This document shows, piece by piece, positions 34,641 to 45,504 of a stretch of DNA of 64,000 bases (positions are counted from its first letter, which is position 1; every line of letters begins with the position of its first letter). The translations under genes and the position numbers were made by a program. Under the pieces are notes generated by a model that worked only from the letters and a program-made list of their open reading frames with translations, was not told the DNA's origin and made no database searches. The DNA is taken from NCBI GenBank assembly GCA_003693705.1, contig RBZT01000215.1:62001-126000 (forward strand), read 5' to 3'. This stretch comes from Polymyxa betae. Lineage: Eukaryota; Endomyxa; Phytomyxea; Plasmodiophorida; Plasmodiophoridae.

Positions 34641-36470
34641 ATGGCTGCACGAGACCCGGCCTCGTTGGTCGCGGCCGTCAAGCACGATGACGGCAATGGC
34701 GTTGCCCAGATCCCGTCGAATTTATCCTCAATGACTGCCGATCAGATCTGTGATTCGCTGCTTGCTAGTGAAGAAATCTATGTACAAGATTGCCTTCGAG
34801 TCCTGTCTGAACAGTTCGAAAAGCGACTGCGTTGTCACAATGCGATGAGTTGCTCAATTTTAAGCGATGTCGAGATTGAAAGCATATTCTTGAACATTAC
34901 TGGGATTTATGCGGTCAATCATCGTTTATATCGCGATCTGTTAGCAGCTCGGTTGAGTGGCAATCTGCCCGAACAATTCGGGAAAATTATGACACAAATG
35001 ATCCCCTATTTCAAACTTTATGCCAACTACATCAACAAACAGAAAACAGCGGTTCAGATGTTGAATCAGCTACGAAAGCGAAAAGGCAAATTCGACGAAT
35101 TTTTATCGATCAGCGAGAAGTGTGCGGGTAATCGGCCTGTTAACAAAATAATGGAAGGTCCCCTGTTTCGCCTTCCACAATATATTGTCTTTCTGGCAAC
35201 ATTGCTAAGGAAATTGACGGACGGTAGCGAAGCGAAAAAGGAGGTCTTGAACGCCATTCATGCAATCCACCAGGTACCCATACCCAACTTTAGAGGAATC
35301 TAGAATCCCAGCTTGAGTGAAGTTCAGGTGGCTGATCATGTCTCGAACAATCTTAGGGACGATGCGCAGAGGCGACAAGTCGTCAAATTTCAAGAAAAAT
35401 TGTTTAAAGGCGGCGTTGCCTTAGTGACACCATCTCGACTCGTTCTGAAATTCGGTGAATTGCACAAAGTGTTTCAAAAAAAGTCGCTTATGCATCAGTC
35501 CAAGCGGTACCTATTCATTCTGTTTAACGACATGCTCCTCTATGCATCCTTGAAAACGGCAGTTCAGTCAGCGAAAGTCAAACACGTCCTGCAACTAAAA
35601 GGCATGACAGTAGCTGATCTGCCCGAGAAACAAAATTTCCCTGTTCACAATGCGTTTTATGTAAATTCGCCGGTAAAAAAACTGATCCTGGTCGCTAAAT
35701 CGGCTCAAGAAAAATCTGAATGGGTGGATGCTATCAGCAAGGCGATTATCAACTGTAATACGTTGCAATCGGAACTGGTCGGGCAACCAATACCTGCTGA
35801 TGAGATTGAATTTGAAAAAATGATCTTCAAGAAGAAGTATCGAACGATTATTCAGAAAGGGAATGGATTGCGAGAACGTCGTGTGCAGAGTATGATTGAT
35901 GCCGTTGAGCTATCGGATTCAATCAGTATTCGGCCTATACCCGACATCGTTGTGATCCACGAGTCGCCTGCACATCAGGCAGTGCCAAATTCAACCTTAA
36001 TCGCGGACAATGTGCTGCTTAACAAACGATCGACTATCCCAGAAATTCCTCAGATTCAAAATAGCGATGGTGATCTACCAGAGGCGGATTCTGATGACGA
36101 TACGGTCGCCAACGATGACGCAGGCGGCAAGCCAGCGGTTCCGGATGAACTGGCGATCCCTGTAGCGCCAATTCCACCTCCAGTCGACCGTCAAGTTTCC
36201 AGTCAGAGAAGGAACTCGGCTCCTGAGCGACCACCATCCAGAAGGAGCGCCTCCGCTAGTGCGCCACCACCAAAAGCCGCTCCAATGCAGTTCCTGGACG
36301 AAATTCGAGCAGGAAAGGAATTGCGGAAAGTCGAGCCAAATGCCAACCGGTCGCGACTGTCGGAATTTGAATCCGATCTGCACGCACAGCTCCAGTTCTC
36401 GCTGGAAAGGTATAGGAAATTCGTCCAGCATGACGACGACGACCTGTCGGATTCCAGATCCTGGGATTAA
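34641..36470 (+). CDS. DH-PH RhoGEF with C-terminal WH2 motif
   Basis: About 600 residues. The DH domain covers roughly residues 35-215 (ADQICDSLLASEEIYVQDCL, TQMIPYFKLYANYINKQKTA, PLFRLPQYIVFLATLLRKLT). The PH domain follows (KRYLFILFNDMLLYASLK ... VAKSAQEKSEWVDAISKAII). After a disordered Pro/Ser-rich stretch comes MQFLDEIRAGKELRKVEPNA near 36285-36345, which matches the actin-monomer-binding WH2 consensus (LL..I..G..LKKV). That arrangement would couple Rho activation to actin filament building. One 30-nt intron (35274-35303) keeps the frame. The C-terminus is acidic (HDDDDLSDSRSWD). The paralogue at 17-18.5 kb lacks the WH2 tail. Confidence 0.85.
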
Positions 36471-36499
36471 TAATTCAGTTAAGTACATATATATAGCAG

Positions 36500-37641
36500 T
36501 TAGAGAATGCCAGGTTGACTTAGTTGCACCAAATGGATTTGTAAGCTCCGTTCAGCGCTCTCCAACAGAGTCAACGTTTTGATTAGAGTCTCGGCTTTCA
36601 GCAATCCAGAATCTTGTTCTAGAGCGATCTTCGTTAGTTCATCCAAAGCCTGAGATAATGCTGCAAAACTTCTTGCGGAATTACTCATGCTCGCCACGAT
36701 TTTTTCTAACGCTTGTCGACATGACTGTAAGGATCTCAACAGAACAACATCAGAGTCCCAGCATACGCCTGAAGCTGGTAGCTGTAGCGAAAATTTCTCT
36801 AAAGCAACGGCCAACTGCCCATTCTGTTCGCTTGCGATTTTCAGATTGGAGAGTGTCTTAGTCAAGGCTCCATGGCATCCCAGAACATCATCAACAGCTT
36901 TATACACTTGTTTCCTCTGCAATGCCAGCCGGATGTTTACAGTCGATTTCATCAATGCATCGACAGCCGAAGCGACACAACCCGCCCAATTCTCGAATCG
37001 CTGCTCTGATTTGCGGAAATTCTGTTCAAGCAAGGCACGGGTGTAGGCTGCCTGAATAATTGTGTTCGCCAACGCCTGAGCTTTGCGCATTAAATGCGAA
37101 CGAGAACTTGCTTTGTCTGAAGCTGCCAGTGTTGTAGTAGAAATAGACGATTTCAAGTCAGAAGCAGATGGACGACCTGGCGTCTTTCTTGACTTCGCAA
37201 CTGAAGGCGTTTTGGTTTTAGCAATCGATGGTGTCTTGGCCGAAGTGTGGCCGCCTTTCGATTTAGACACTGATTGCGTCTTGGACTTGGCAATAGATGA
37301 AGCCCTTGTCGTGGTTTTCGGTGTCTTTGCTAGCGATTGTCGCCTAGGCGTTTTCTCACCGGATTCAACAGGACGTTGCTTTGTTATCGATGTTAGATAA
37401 CGAGATTTCACTGTAATTTGGTCAGCTTTAACTACTTCCATAGCGATGACGAACCTTTCACAACCCGACGAGACGATTTCGGCGCCGGCTGTGACGCCTT
37501 CGCTCGTCCGGGTGTTTCGAATGCCAACCGAATTGGTTGCAATGGCGCCCGGCCAACCGACATGCATGGGCTGGACATGGCTGGGCTTTGATCTTCATGA
37601 GAAGCAGCACCTTGAGCAAATGGCGTCATGTCGACTGTCAT
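36500..37641 (-). CDS. basic, Ser/Thr-Pro-rich protein with helical C-terminus (HAUS8-like layout)
   Basis: Two exons joined by a 46-nt intron (GTGAAAG/gttcgtc...ttacag/TGAAATC). Residues from about 75 to 160 are strongly basic with repeated KTPS-type units (SLAKTPKTT, SAKTPSIAKTKTPSVAKSRK), suggesting DNA or microtubule binding under CDK control. The C-terminal 200 residues are all helical (ALANTIIQAAYTRALLEQNF, LALQRKQVYKAVDDVLGCHG). A basic disordered N-terminus before a helical C-terminus is the layout of HAUS8/Hice1 in augmin, but no diagnostic motif supports that name. Start at the ATG at 37639-37641. Confidence 0.6.
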
Positions 37642-37961
37642 GGGCGCACATTACAGTGTAGTGGAGGCGCCCCTGTTTCAACACAATAAAACGTTGAAGA
37701 CAGATTTAGAGCCTTCAACAAGCCTATCTCTGTACATACATCCATAATTGTAATCCCATAAGCACGTAGATCCATAACACGTAATTACGTTGATTCATGG
37801 GGAGATAATTCTGGAACGGAGAAATCCAGAAGCGCCATTTTCATGAATAAGAACAGTTCTGCAGATGACGATACGACTTTTATTGCTTAAATAAATACTG
37901 CTGGTTGCACAAAGAAAAAAGATTAACTTGATAAATATGGTTGGATACATATGACGATAAA

Positions 37962-38644
37962 TCAGTCGTCATCCCAATTCTCATCGTCGTTATCATCGGC
38001 ACCCATGGCCTCTAAAGCATCTGGCGCTCGAACAATCTCTGCATCAGGTTCGATGACAGGATTCTGAGAAAGTTTGGCTGGCGGTTCGGCAGCAGTAGCC
38101 GATTCTTCCGCTACCGGTGGTCGTACTTCCTCTTTTTTGGGCTTCTTGTTTCCATCCGACGTCCTGGGCTTCCTTGGTCTAGTAAACAATAAGAAATGGG
38201 TTCCAGTATTATTTGGAGGAGCGTTCGTTTACTTTGGAGTTTTCGAGGCCTTGCCAGACTTCTCTGGCTTCTCGGCCAAATCAGGAACTTGCTCGACAAG
38301 AGGCTTCAAGAAATCAAACTTCTGCGACTGCATAACACATTCTTTGAAATGACCAGCTTGGATGACATCCGACTCTCTCGCTTTAGCTACTGAGATGGCT
38401 TTCTGTAACAATTCTTCGAGAAATAATTCGACCTGCATCATGAATCAGTGGACTACTATGAGCAATATATCCAGATTACCGATCGGGAGATCATAACGGG
38501 AACCTCGGCAGCAATTTTACCAACATCATCGTCCATTTGCATGATCTGCTTGATCTTGCTCTGCGCCAAACAGCATCAGCCGAATCGGCAGCCAACCTGC
38601 TCGAGAAATACCTTTGGGAAAACGGTTCGTATTTTTGTACTCAT
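37962..38644 (-). CDS. DRAP1: DRAP1 / NC2-alpha transcriptional repressor subunit
   Basis: Histone-fold partner of Dr1. Four exons give [38 protein letters not shown], then VELFLEELLQKAISVAKARE, QAGHFKECVMQSQKFDFLKP and LVEQVPDLAEK. These line up with human DRAP1 ([34 protein letters not shown]). A basic spacer (KTPKPRKPRTSDGNKKPKKE) and an acidic tail (DDNDDENWDDD) follow. Together with Dr1 it makes NC2, which represses or reshapes TBP-driven transcription. Introns are 47-53 nt. Start at 38642-38644. Confidence 0.92.
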
Positions 38645-38695
38645 GGTCTAGGGCGCAAGACAACGCTCCAATAAACAGTCAAGTAGCCGACGACG

Positions 38696-38854
38696 ATGGC
38701 TGACAAGACGACGACAAGATTTCAGATAGCGACAGCAGCAGCCTCTTCTAAACAGAAGGCCGCGCCAATCGAAATTTCTTTAAAAAATCGCTTTTCATCA
38801 ACTGAAAAATTGTGCAAATTGTTAAATCAGATGATGAGCCTGACGATTCGATAA
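38696..38854 (+). CDS. possible 52-codon small protein, divergent from DRAP1
   Basis: ATG at 38696 opens MADKTTTRFQIATAAASSKQ-KAAPIEISLKNRFSSTEKL and stops at 38854. It begins 51 bases upstream of DRAP1 on the other strand and ends before BOLA3. A short acidic segment in another frame (KSDDEPDDSIMTQQ) would join if a roughly 19-nt intron existed. No homologue was recognised; it may be only part of the DRAP1 promoter. Confidence 0.2.
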   Translation: MADKTTTRFQIATAAASSKQKAAPIEISLKNRFSSTEKLCKLLNQMMSLTIR

Positions 38855-38890
38855 TGACACAGCAATGATTGCAGAATCGATACAATTCGT

Positions 38891-39228
38891 TTATTCAGAT
38901 GAAGGTTGGTTTCGGGGAGTCGTGGTTGTGACCGTCACTCCATGCAGAACAGGCATCCATTCTTTCAGTAAGTCATTCACGAGTCGGTGTCGTTTCAACG
39001 TCGACATTCCTTCGAATTGCTTGGATACAACATGAATCTGGAAAAATGCACCTGAATGGGCTGCTTAGAGAGATGAATCGATTCGCATTCAGACGAACCG
39101 CATCCTCCTGAGGTATCAACGACATCCACGACCGAGTCCTTCAAGCCCGATCGTAATCGATTGATAATCTGCTCTGGAGATGGCTGTGTGATGGCTGAGC
39201 TGAGTGCCCTCGACCATCGCCTTATCAT
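38891..39228 (-). CDS. BOLA3: BOLA3-type mitochondrial BolA protein
   Basis: BolA family helper for mitochondrial Fe-S cluster and lipoate pathways. Two exons: a short basic presequence (MIRRWSRALSSAITQ), then EQIINRLRSGLKDSVVDVVD, TSGGCGAFFQIHVVSKQFEG and LKRHRLVNDLLKEWM. The SGGCG motif with the cluster-ligand Cys and the LKRHRLVN motif with the conserved His are typical of BOLA3. The intron (48 nt, TGCG/gttcgtct...ttcag/GTGC) interrupts right after the Cys. The stop is at 38891. Confidence 0.9.
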
Positions 39229-39453
39229 CGTGTTGACCGACTCCGGGGCACTCCGCCAACAAACTCGTCTCGCTTTCGTCAACGCAACTGAAGTTTATGG
39301 TTGGTTGTACGTATAAACAGATCATGAAATCGTTATTTGAATTTGTTCGTCTCAATCTAACGCTCAAGCAATATACGGATATGAATATTAGCCAGCGGCA
39401 TTATAATTTTGGCTGAGCCAAACCATCGCCGACATTAACAAACCCATTTGGTG

Positions 39454-39811
39454 CTAGAGTGTTAGATCTATTCTGATACTTGTGCAATATGCGATAGAAT
39501 CCTGCTCAGAGGCGCTCTTATCGCATTTGAATTTGTTGTCGGCAAAACTCAACTGGACCTGATTTTGCACGGCAATTGAATTTATCTGGTGTGCGAATTT
39601 GTGTTCGGTTTGTTCACGAACCGCGATAAATTTGGCAATCGGTTGTCTTTGTTTTGGAAGAACAGCAAACCGATATGATGCGGGAATTGCAGAAACGACG
39701 CCATTCCAATTTCCCAAACATTTCACGGATTTGGTTCAGCGCGTTCTTTTGATCTCAATTTTCGTCGATTACTATATTCAGTCTTGGAATCGATTCAGTC
39801 AGCCTATCCAT
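39454..39811 (-). CDS. hypothetical small protein, exons uncertain
   Basis: An ATG at 39809-39811 starts MDRLTESIPRLNI followed by a donor. Downstream lies a long open stretch with protein-like composition (FIAVREQTEHKFAHQINSIA, FADNKFKCDKSASEQDSIAY) ending at 39454. The exons between them could not be joined uniquely. The charged helical character suggests a small coiled-coil protein. No family was recognised. Confidence 0.3.
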
Positions 39812-40003
39812 AGAGCTGAGGTTGAGACTTGAGCCTGTACTTTCCAGATATGAAATTGAAGAGCTAATTTCAATATAAAACTACTGATACGAGTGATATC
39901 TATATTAAAATTTGCGATGAATGAGTCCAACTATATGAAGGACAAACGGCGGTAACAGAGAAAAAGATGTTCGAATGCTGCTGTGATATGAAACACGATT
40001 GGA

Positions 40004-40488
40004 TTAGTGAATATTGATTCGCTGATCTTTGTCAAAAAGCGGCGCTGTCCCCTCAGCGCATGGCCGGTAAAATTCAGGCCTAATAATAAAACTATGTAGG
40101 GTAATAATCTCTCAAAATCGAGAAGCACTTTACAGAAGCCATGCAGATCTCAGTAGATGTGATCGATAAGCAATGTGAGAGAAATTCACGACAAGGTACC
40201 TGTTTGTAAACAATCGAGGAACAGGGCGATTGCCCTCTTTTATAAACACGAAAACCGTTTCGCAGACAATCCTGCTCACTTAATACTATTCTAGCACGAC
40301 CCCAGCAGTTTCCTTCTGGAAGAGTCCAATCTCGGACTCGAGCCGAACTGAGAGCCGAAGCTGACATAGCCCGAATAGCCTGTTACGATCGTGACGGGCG
40401 AGTAAGACGTCGCCCGTATGCGCAAAAGCCGACCCGAAAGTCGATTCTGCACTGATAGGCGGCCACAGGTCTTGGTGTGCGGCAACAT
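40004..40488 (-). CDS. small protein with GYSGYV motif, possibly CIMIP2/FAM166-like axonemal
   Basis: The first exon from 40488 reads MLPHTKTCGRLSVQNRLSGR and then PVTIVTGYSGYVSFGSQFGS. Three small introns (each starting GT and ending AG) can join it to LSAKRYLVVNFSHIAYRSHL and PEFYRPCAEGTAPLFDKDQR, stopping at 40004. The G-Y-[ST]-G-[YFH]-[VI] then F-G pattern recalls the repeated motif of CIMIP2/FAM166 proteins bound inside ciliary microtubules. The evidence is one motif plus open frame, so the name is tentative. Another frame in the first exon is also open. Confidence 0.3.
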
Positions 40489-40871
40489 AGAAGATATCAG
40501 CCGGTACTTTTTACCTGTACCTTGACCTAAAATCTGCGAGCTTCTCGTTGATCGTCTCTTTGTTCTAGAAGTCGCTGGACCTGTAACCGATCATTACAGG
40601 ACGGCGGTTCAGTCGCGCAACCGTCGAACGTTCACGACATCCGCCCAGTAAACGTTACTTCTGGGGTCGTGGGGCGCCGTCACGCTCCCCATCTTATACC
40701 AAAGGTAGGTTATGCTTGGGCACATGTGGCGATGTAACCCTTTAGAAAAGCGCGTGACTTGTTGACTGTCGTCATGTTTGCCGTAGGGATACATCAGTAG
40801 TAGTCGTTGAAGGGTGTGGCTTTAAGAGGGGGAGAGCCATAGAGACCACACTATTCAGTGATCCATTGCCC
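40489..40871. other. divergent intergenic region before the Pumilio gene
   Basis: 383 bases. A minus-strand open stretch of 61 codons (40609-40794) exists but could not be tied to a family or to the gene downstream. It may be a 5' exon or leader of the GYSGYV gene. Nothing else was recognised. Confidence 0.3.
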
Positions 40872-43509
40872 ATGGGCAACGAACGGCATCAGGGTCGGTC
40901 TTCGGTCAGCTCCATCCCCGAAGCCCAGCTGATCGGCACCATTCTCGATGATGATATCGCCACGCCACTGATTGCCATGCCGCGACCCCAAGCGCCCATC
41001 TCGCAGCCATATAACAGATCGACCTCGGCGCCGCCCCAACTGTCGCTTGATGGTAGCCGATCATCTCTGTTACTTCAACCTGTTAATCGTTGTAGGATCG
41101 TCGATGGTATTTGTCAATGGCGAGGTGATCTCACCGGAAGATCCTCGCCTATCTCCGGCGTATTACGCGTATTATTATTCGCAGCGACCGATCGACCCCA
41201 GATTGCCTCCGCCGCTGCTAGATTATAGCTCTTGGAGCTCATCAGCCCATCCCCAACCTGACGCTTTCAAACATATGCGTTTACCGATGATGAATACCCC
41301 TAAACGCCCTGGAGTTATCAACCCAAAGGGATCGGCATGGGCTATGGAAAAGTCGTTTGGGGCATCGATGATCCAACAGGACTTTCCTCGAACGCCATCG
41401 CCTCTGTTTCCTGCTGGATGGATGGCTTCCAGCCAGAAACCAGATCCAGTATGATTCTACTTTTTTACTTTGCAAAACTTTGCTTATGAAATATTTCAGA
41501 CGTCAACTCCGTTCAATGTTTCGTCTTTCGATATACAACTTTATCGTTCTGCATCAGCTGATATCGAGCAGCTTCACGTCAACATGAACAATTTACACGT
41601 ACGTCATCGGTTTTCGACATGTCAATTTTTTGACCTTGAATAGGTGAGATCCAAGCCGGTGACCATCCCATATAATCCTCAACCGTACTATCCTGAACCC
41701 AGGGTTGTGCTCTTTTTCTTCCTCGCAAATGATCACTAATGCGATAAAACCAGGATTTCGCGACGTATCCGGTGCGCGTCGACGATGTGGCCACCGGCCA
41801 TGTCCACCCGCAACCCATTCGGCAATACTGGCCCAACCCGAATGCGACCGATGACCATGTTGATAGCAAAAACGCCTCAAGTAAAGTACGAACTGTGTTT
41901 CCACGTTCTGCTTTCCCGCTTTTAACATTTCTAATAGCAAAATGGCCAGTCACGTAACAACTTCAAGAATAAGAAGGCTTCTGCAGATACAGAAAGCTCA
42001 ACGAAGTTGTACTACTTCAGAATGACCCGTGTTAAGTCGGAACCTGAGTGAAATTTAGAGCTTCTATCCTTCATGAACTGCGAACGAATAAGCACCATCA
42101 TCATATCCGATTGTCTGATGTAATTAACCAAGGCTTGGTCGCTATTTTGGCAACCGATCAGGTTGGTTTGGTTTCGCAATGAACGGTTTAGGAATGTAAC
42201 ACGATACATTCAGAACGGATCGAGGTTTATTCAGATGCAGCTTGAGCAAGCCACAAAGTCCCAGCTGCAGGAGATGTACGAACAGCTTGAGCAAGACACG
42301 ATCAGGTCCGAATTTGTCTCGCAGCATGGAAATAATCCTTATCGGTTTTAAGATTGAGTGTCGACGTATTTGCAAACTATGTAATTCAAAAGTTCTTCGA
42401 GAACGGAACACAATCTCAGCGCCGCGGTTTGGCTGAACGCATGCTGGGAGCCATTCTGCCATTATCAATGCAGGTATGATTGAAGCCATCCCTTCACAGC
42501 TTAATTGCTGATTTGGGTAGATGTACGGTTGCCGGGTTGTGCAAAAGGCTCTAGAAGTCATCGAGCTGGACCAGCAACTGAAATTCGCCATGGAGCTGAG
42601 AGGCCATATAGACAAGTGTGTCAAAGATCAAAATGGTTGATGTGAATCACAATCTTGGGCTTCTATTTCTGAAGATATGCTCAGGAAATCATGTGGTTCA
42701 AAAATGTATCGAAGTGCTCCCGCATGACGCAATCACATTGATTACTAATGCTTTCGTCGGCAACGTTTGCTCATTCTCCATGCATGCCTATGGATGTAGA
42801 GTCATCCAACGGCTGTTAGAACACTGCAAAGAGCCGCGAAGACAAGTTGGACATTTGTTCCGTGCTTATCTATTGTTACTTACATCCTAATCCAGGAACA
42901 GATCCTGCAAGAAATAATGTCAAGGATATCTAGTTTAATTGTTGATCAGGTCTGCATTTCGATTTTCCTGTTCTTGTGTAATCTGATCTGGGCTAGTTCG
43001 GCAATTACGTAATTCAAAACATTATCGAGCGCGGGCCGCCTGCTTATCGAGACGCAATTATCAATGAAGTCAAGGTGCGACCAGATTTTCAAGTATGATT
43101 TCACGAGTTTTCACAGTTGTGCATCAGGGCCATATCTGTGATTTCAGTCGGCACAAATTTGCGTCAAACGTAGTCGAAAAATGTTTTGCATTTGGCTCTG
43201 AAGAAGAAAAAGAGACTCTCGTACGTGAAACATGCGGAGAACTTCCTTCTAGTGGATGTGAACCATCTCAATGTCCCTTGGTCTTAATGGTTAAGGACCC
43301 GTTTGGTAATTACGTCGTCCAGAAGATCTTATGTGTTGTCAACGCTGATCAACGGAATCGTTTGGTTGATGCTATGAGAATGAGAATCCCCAACCTGCGT
43401 AAAATCGCTTTCGGCAAGCATATTGTTGCCACTGTAGCACGTTTAACGGGAATTGTAAGTTTCTTTTTCCAAGGTTGGAAAATTCTGAGCTCTCTTCCAG
43501 GTCATGTAA
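40872..43509 (+). CDS. PUM: Pumilio-family (PUF) RNA-binding protein
   Basis: The N-terminal half is disordered with [11 protein letters not shown] and [11 protein letters not shown], as in fungal and animal Pumilios. The C-terminal half is a full PUF domain of eight repeats. Recognition helices read [55 protein letters not shown] and FGNYVVQK. These are the residue pairs that read UGUANAUA-like sites in 3' UTRs, so it should repress or destabilise target mRNAs. About a dozen introns interrupt it, often inside a repeat at the DQ/NG or DQ/FG boundary. Start at 40872 ([11 protein letters not shown]). The last exon probably adds only Val-Met before the TAA at 43507-43509. Confidence 0.93.
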
Positions 43510-43675
43510 TCTTAATTCTATTGTCCCGTAATATTTTAAAATATTATTAATATTTGTATAAATCATTGAGTGATGTACTAATCTTATAAAGCGTTACTTT
43601 ATATTCGTTGAATTTGTCTTCAGTAGCAAACACGTAATGACAATAATAAAGCTTGGGATAGGTTTATCTTAATAT

Positions 43676-45106
43676 TTACATTGAATCGTTATGATCTGCA
43701 CAGAGTGAATTCATTCTCCGAATCCTTGACTTCTTCTTCAATCCTTTCAACATTGTCTGACGGGTTGATTGTCCACCAACATTCGGATACAATCCACAGA
43801 GAGACTGCGTTCGAAATTGTAGCTTTTGGGTCGGTTTAACAGAAGGTGGAAAATCCTTTGCTATCAATGGACGATTATCCTTATTGGAAGGCTTGTTAGG
43901 TCTTTCATTGCCAAGGACTTGAAATTGCTGGCCGTATATCTTGCATTCTTCTTCGCCTGAGAACTCCAACTCAATACTATCACTGTCACTTCGCTCATTG
44001 GAACTGGACGTTACTGGCCTTTGTAGAGAATTCTCCTTTGTGTTTGACGTATCGGATACCAATCGTAAGTGGAGCGAACGCTGGGAGATATTTCTCAAGA
44101 GGTTGTCCAGAAAATTAGGATTCGGTTTCGGAGCATATTTCTGCCGGCGCCCAGCCGAGCAGTGTTTCTTCAAAATCACTTTGTCGAGATTGGAATCATC
44201 ACTATCAGAACCGCTGGCATCAGGTTCTACCGTCTTGGGGACAGGCTTTCGCTTTTTCTTCGGTTCGTGCTTTCTAGGCTTCGAAATCCCTTCGTCCAGT
44301 GATTGCCACGAAGCGCTCTCTTTCCAGTCCCCCCCTTTGGCATCCTCGTCACTGCTATCAGATATCGCCGGTCGCTTACTTTTAGCAGCCATTCCATTGT
44401 CTAATTGATGATCCTCACATTGCATCTTATCGTCACTATCGCTTTCATCAGAAAATACAAAGCGTTTGCGCTGAGAATCCAGCCTCTGCGACGCTAGTCC
44501 CTTAGGCTTGCCTCGATTGCTTTTTCTGTCATCCTGGTCATTCTCAGAGACCAAAGGGCGTTTCTTAGCAAATTTCCTCCTCACAGATGGACGTTTCGAT
44601 TTTGCCTCACAATCATTGTTGGAAGTGTTGTTCTCATCATTATCGCTTTCAGAAATTACAGGGCGCTTCTTTTTCAGCTTTGATTTCAAAACAGGTGCAG
44701 TGTTTATAGCCGGATCATCATCATTGTTCAATATATGATCGATATCCTGGTTTGATGAAATATCGCTTGTTTCTTTCTTATTAGTCGAATCTGGGGCTTC
44801 TGTTGAAGTCGCGACAGGGACATCTTCGTCGTCTTCCTCAGACAAAACGTCAAGCCTTCCTTTATGACGTTCGGGTTGGTTTTCCACATCCTCGTCATCG
44901 TCAGAATCATCCAATCGGCGACTCCTTTTCTTTGAAGCAAACGGTAAAGGATCCGGCAAGGATTCGGAAGCAGCAAACGGGTCGTCGAGCTCGTCCTGAG
45001 CAGCAGCGGCCTCGGCAGGGGCCTCGTTTCGTAGTTCGCCAGGCCTTAAATCTAGAATCTCCCGGATCAAATCGTCGTCGGACGACTCCCTATCACTGCC
45101 CGACAT
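43676..45106 (-). CDS. disordered acidic/basic nuclear-type protein with repeated KRPxIS-acidic motif
   Basis: Intronless, 476 residues from the ATG at 45104-45106. Almost all of it is low-complexity and charged. A motif recurs: KKRPVISESDNDEN, KKRPLVSENDQDD, RKRFVFSDESDSDD, SKRPAISDSSDEDA. Each is a basic patch followed by a CK2-type acidic serine cluster. Only the last 100 residues look less disordered (ECKIYGQQFQVLGNERPNKP, LCGLYPNVGGQSTRQTMLKG). The layout suits a nuclear chromatin, transcription or replication factor regulated by CK2, but no domain identifies it. Confidence 0.65.
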   Translation of the reverse strand: MSGSDRESSDDDLIREILDLRPGELRNEAPAEAAAAQDELDDPFAASESLPDPLPFASKKRSRRLDDSDDDEDVENQPERHKGRLDVLSEEDDEDVPVATSTEAPDSTNKKETSDISSNQDIDHILNNDDDPAINTAPVLKSKLKKKRPVISESDNDENNTSNNDCEAKSKRPSVRRKFAKKRPLVSENDQDDRKSNRGKPKGLASQRLDSQRKRFVFSDESDSDDKMQCEDHQLDNGMAAKSKRPAISDSSDEDAKGGDWKESASWQSLDEGISKPRKHEPKKKRKPVPKTVEPDASGSDSDDSNLDKVILKKHCSAGRRQKYAPKPNPNFLDNLLRNISQRSLHLRLVSDTSNTKENSLQRPVTSSSNERSDSDSIELEFSGEEECKIYGQQFQVLGNERPNKPSNKDNRPLIAKDFPPSVKPTQKLQFRTQSLCGLYPNVGGQSTRQTMLKGLKKKSRIRRMNSLCADHNDSM

Positions 45107-45504
45107 GGTGTAAAGACGACAGCGACAATGACGACGCAACTTTCAGCGACTGATGTTGGGGTCTTGATGGGGCAATGGGGTTCCTTCATACCGTCTCACC
45201 AATCTTCGTAGTATGGCAGATGCTCATAATTTGCATTAGCATCATTGGAACAGGAAACTCACCTGCACGATCTTGACCAATTACTTTGTTCAGACAAGCT
45301 ATCTAAGATAAGATCATCTATCAATGTTGAATGCTAAAGCAAGAAACAGGCCATATTATGATTGGTTGGTCAGCGCTTGAATGTAAGAATTAGTGACCAT
45401 CAATCTTCGTGCTGCTCTGGAAAGATTGTTGGAGATTTAAGTAGTAGTACGGAGTCCGGGGCCTCCCTAGGGCCCTTCAGAGCTCTATACATCTCTCTTT
45501 TGTC
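45107..45504. other. divergent promoter region of the repeat protein and SF3B2
   Basis: 398 bases without coding signal between two divergent genes. Nothing specific was recognised. Confidence 0.4.

Noticed and set aside
43434-43550. C-terminal hydrophobic extension of the Pumilio protein
   Set aside because: The extension starts at a consensus donor (ATT/gtaagttt) and is better read as a final intron followed by Val-Met-stop.
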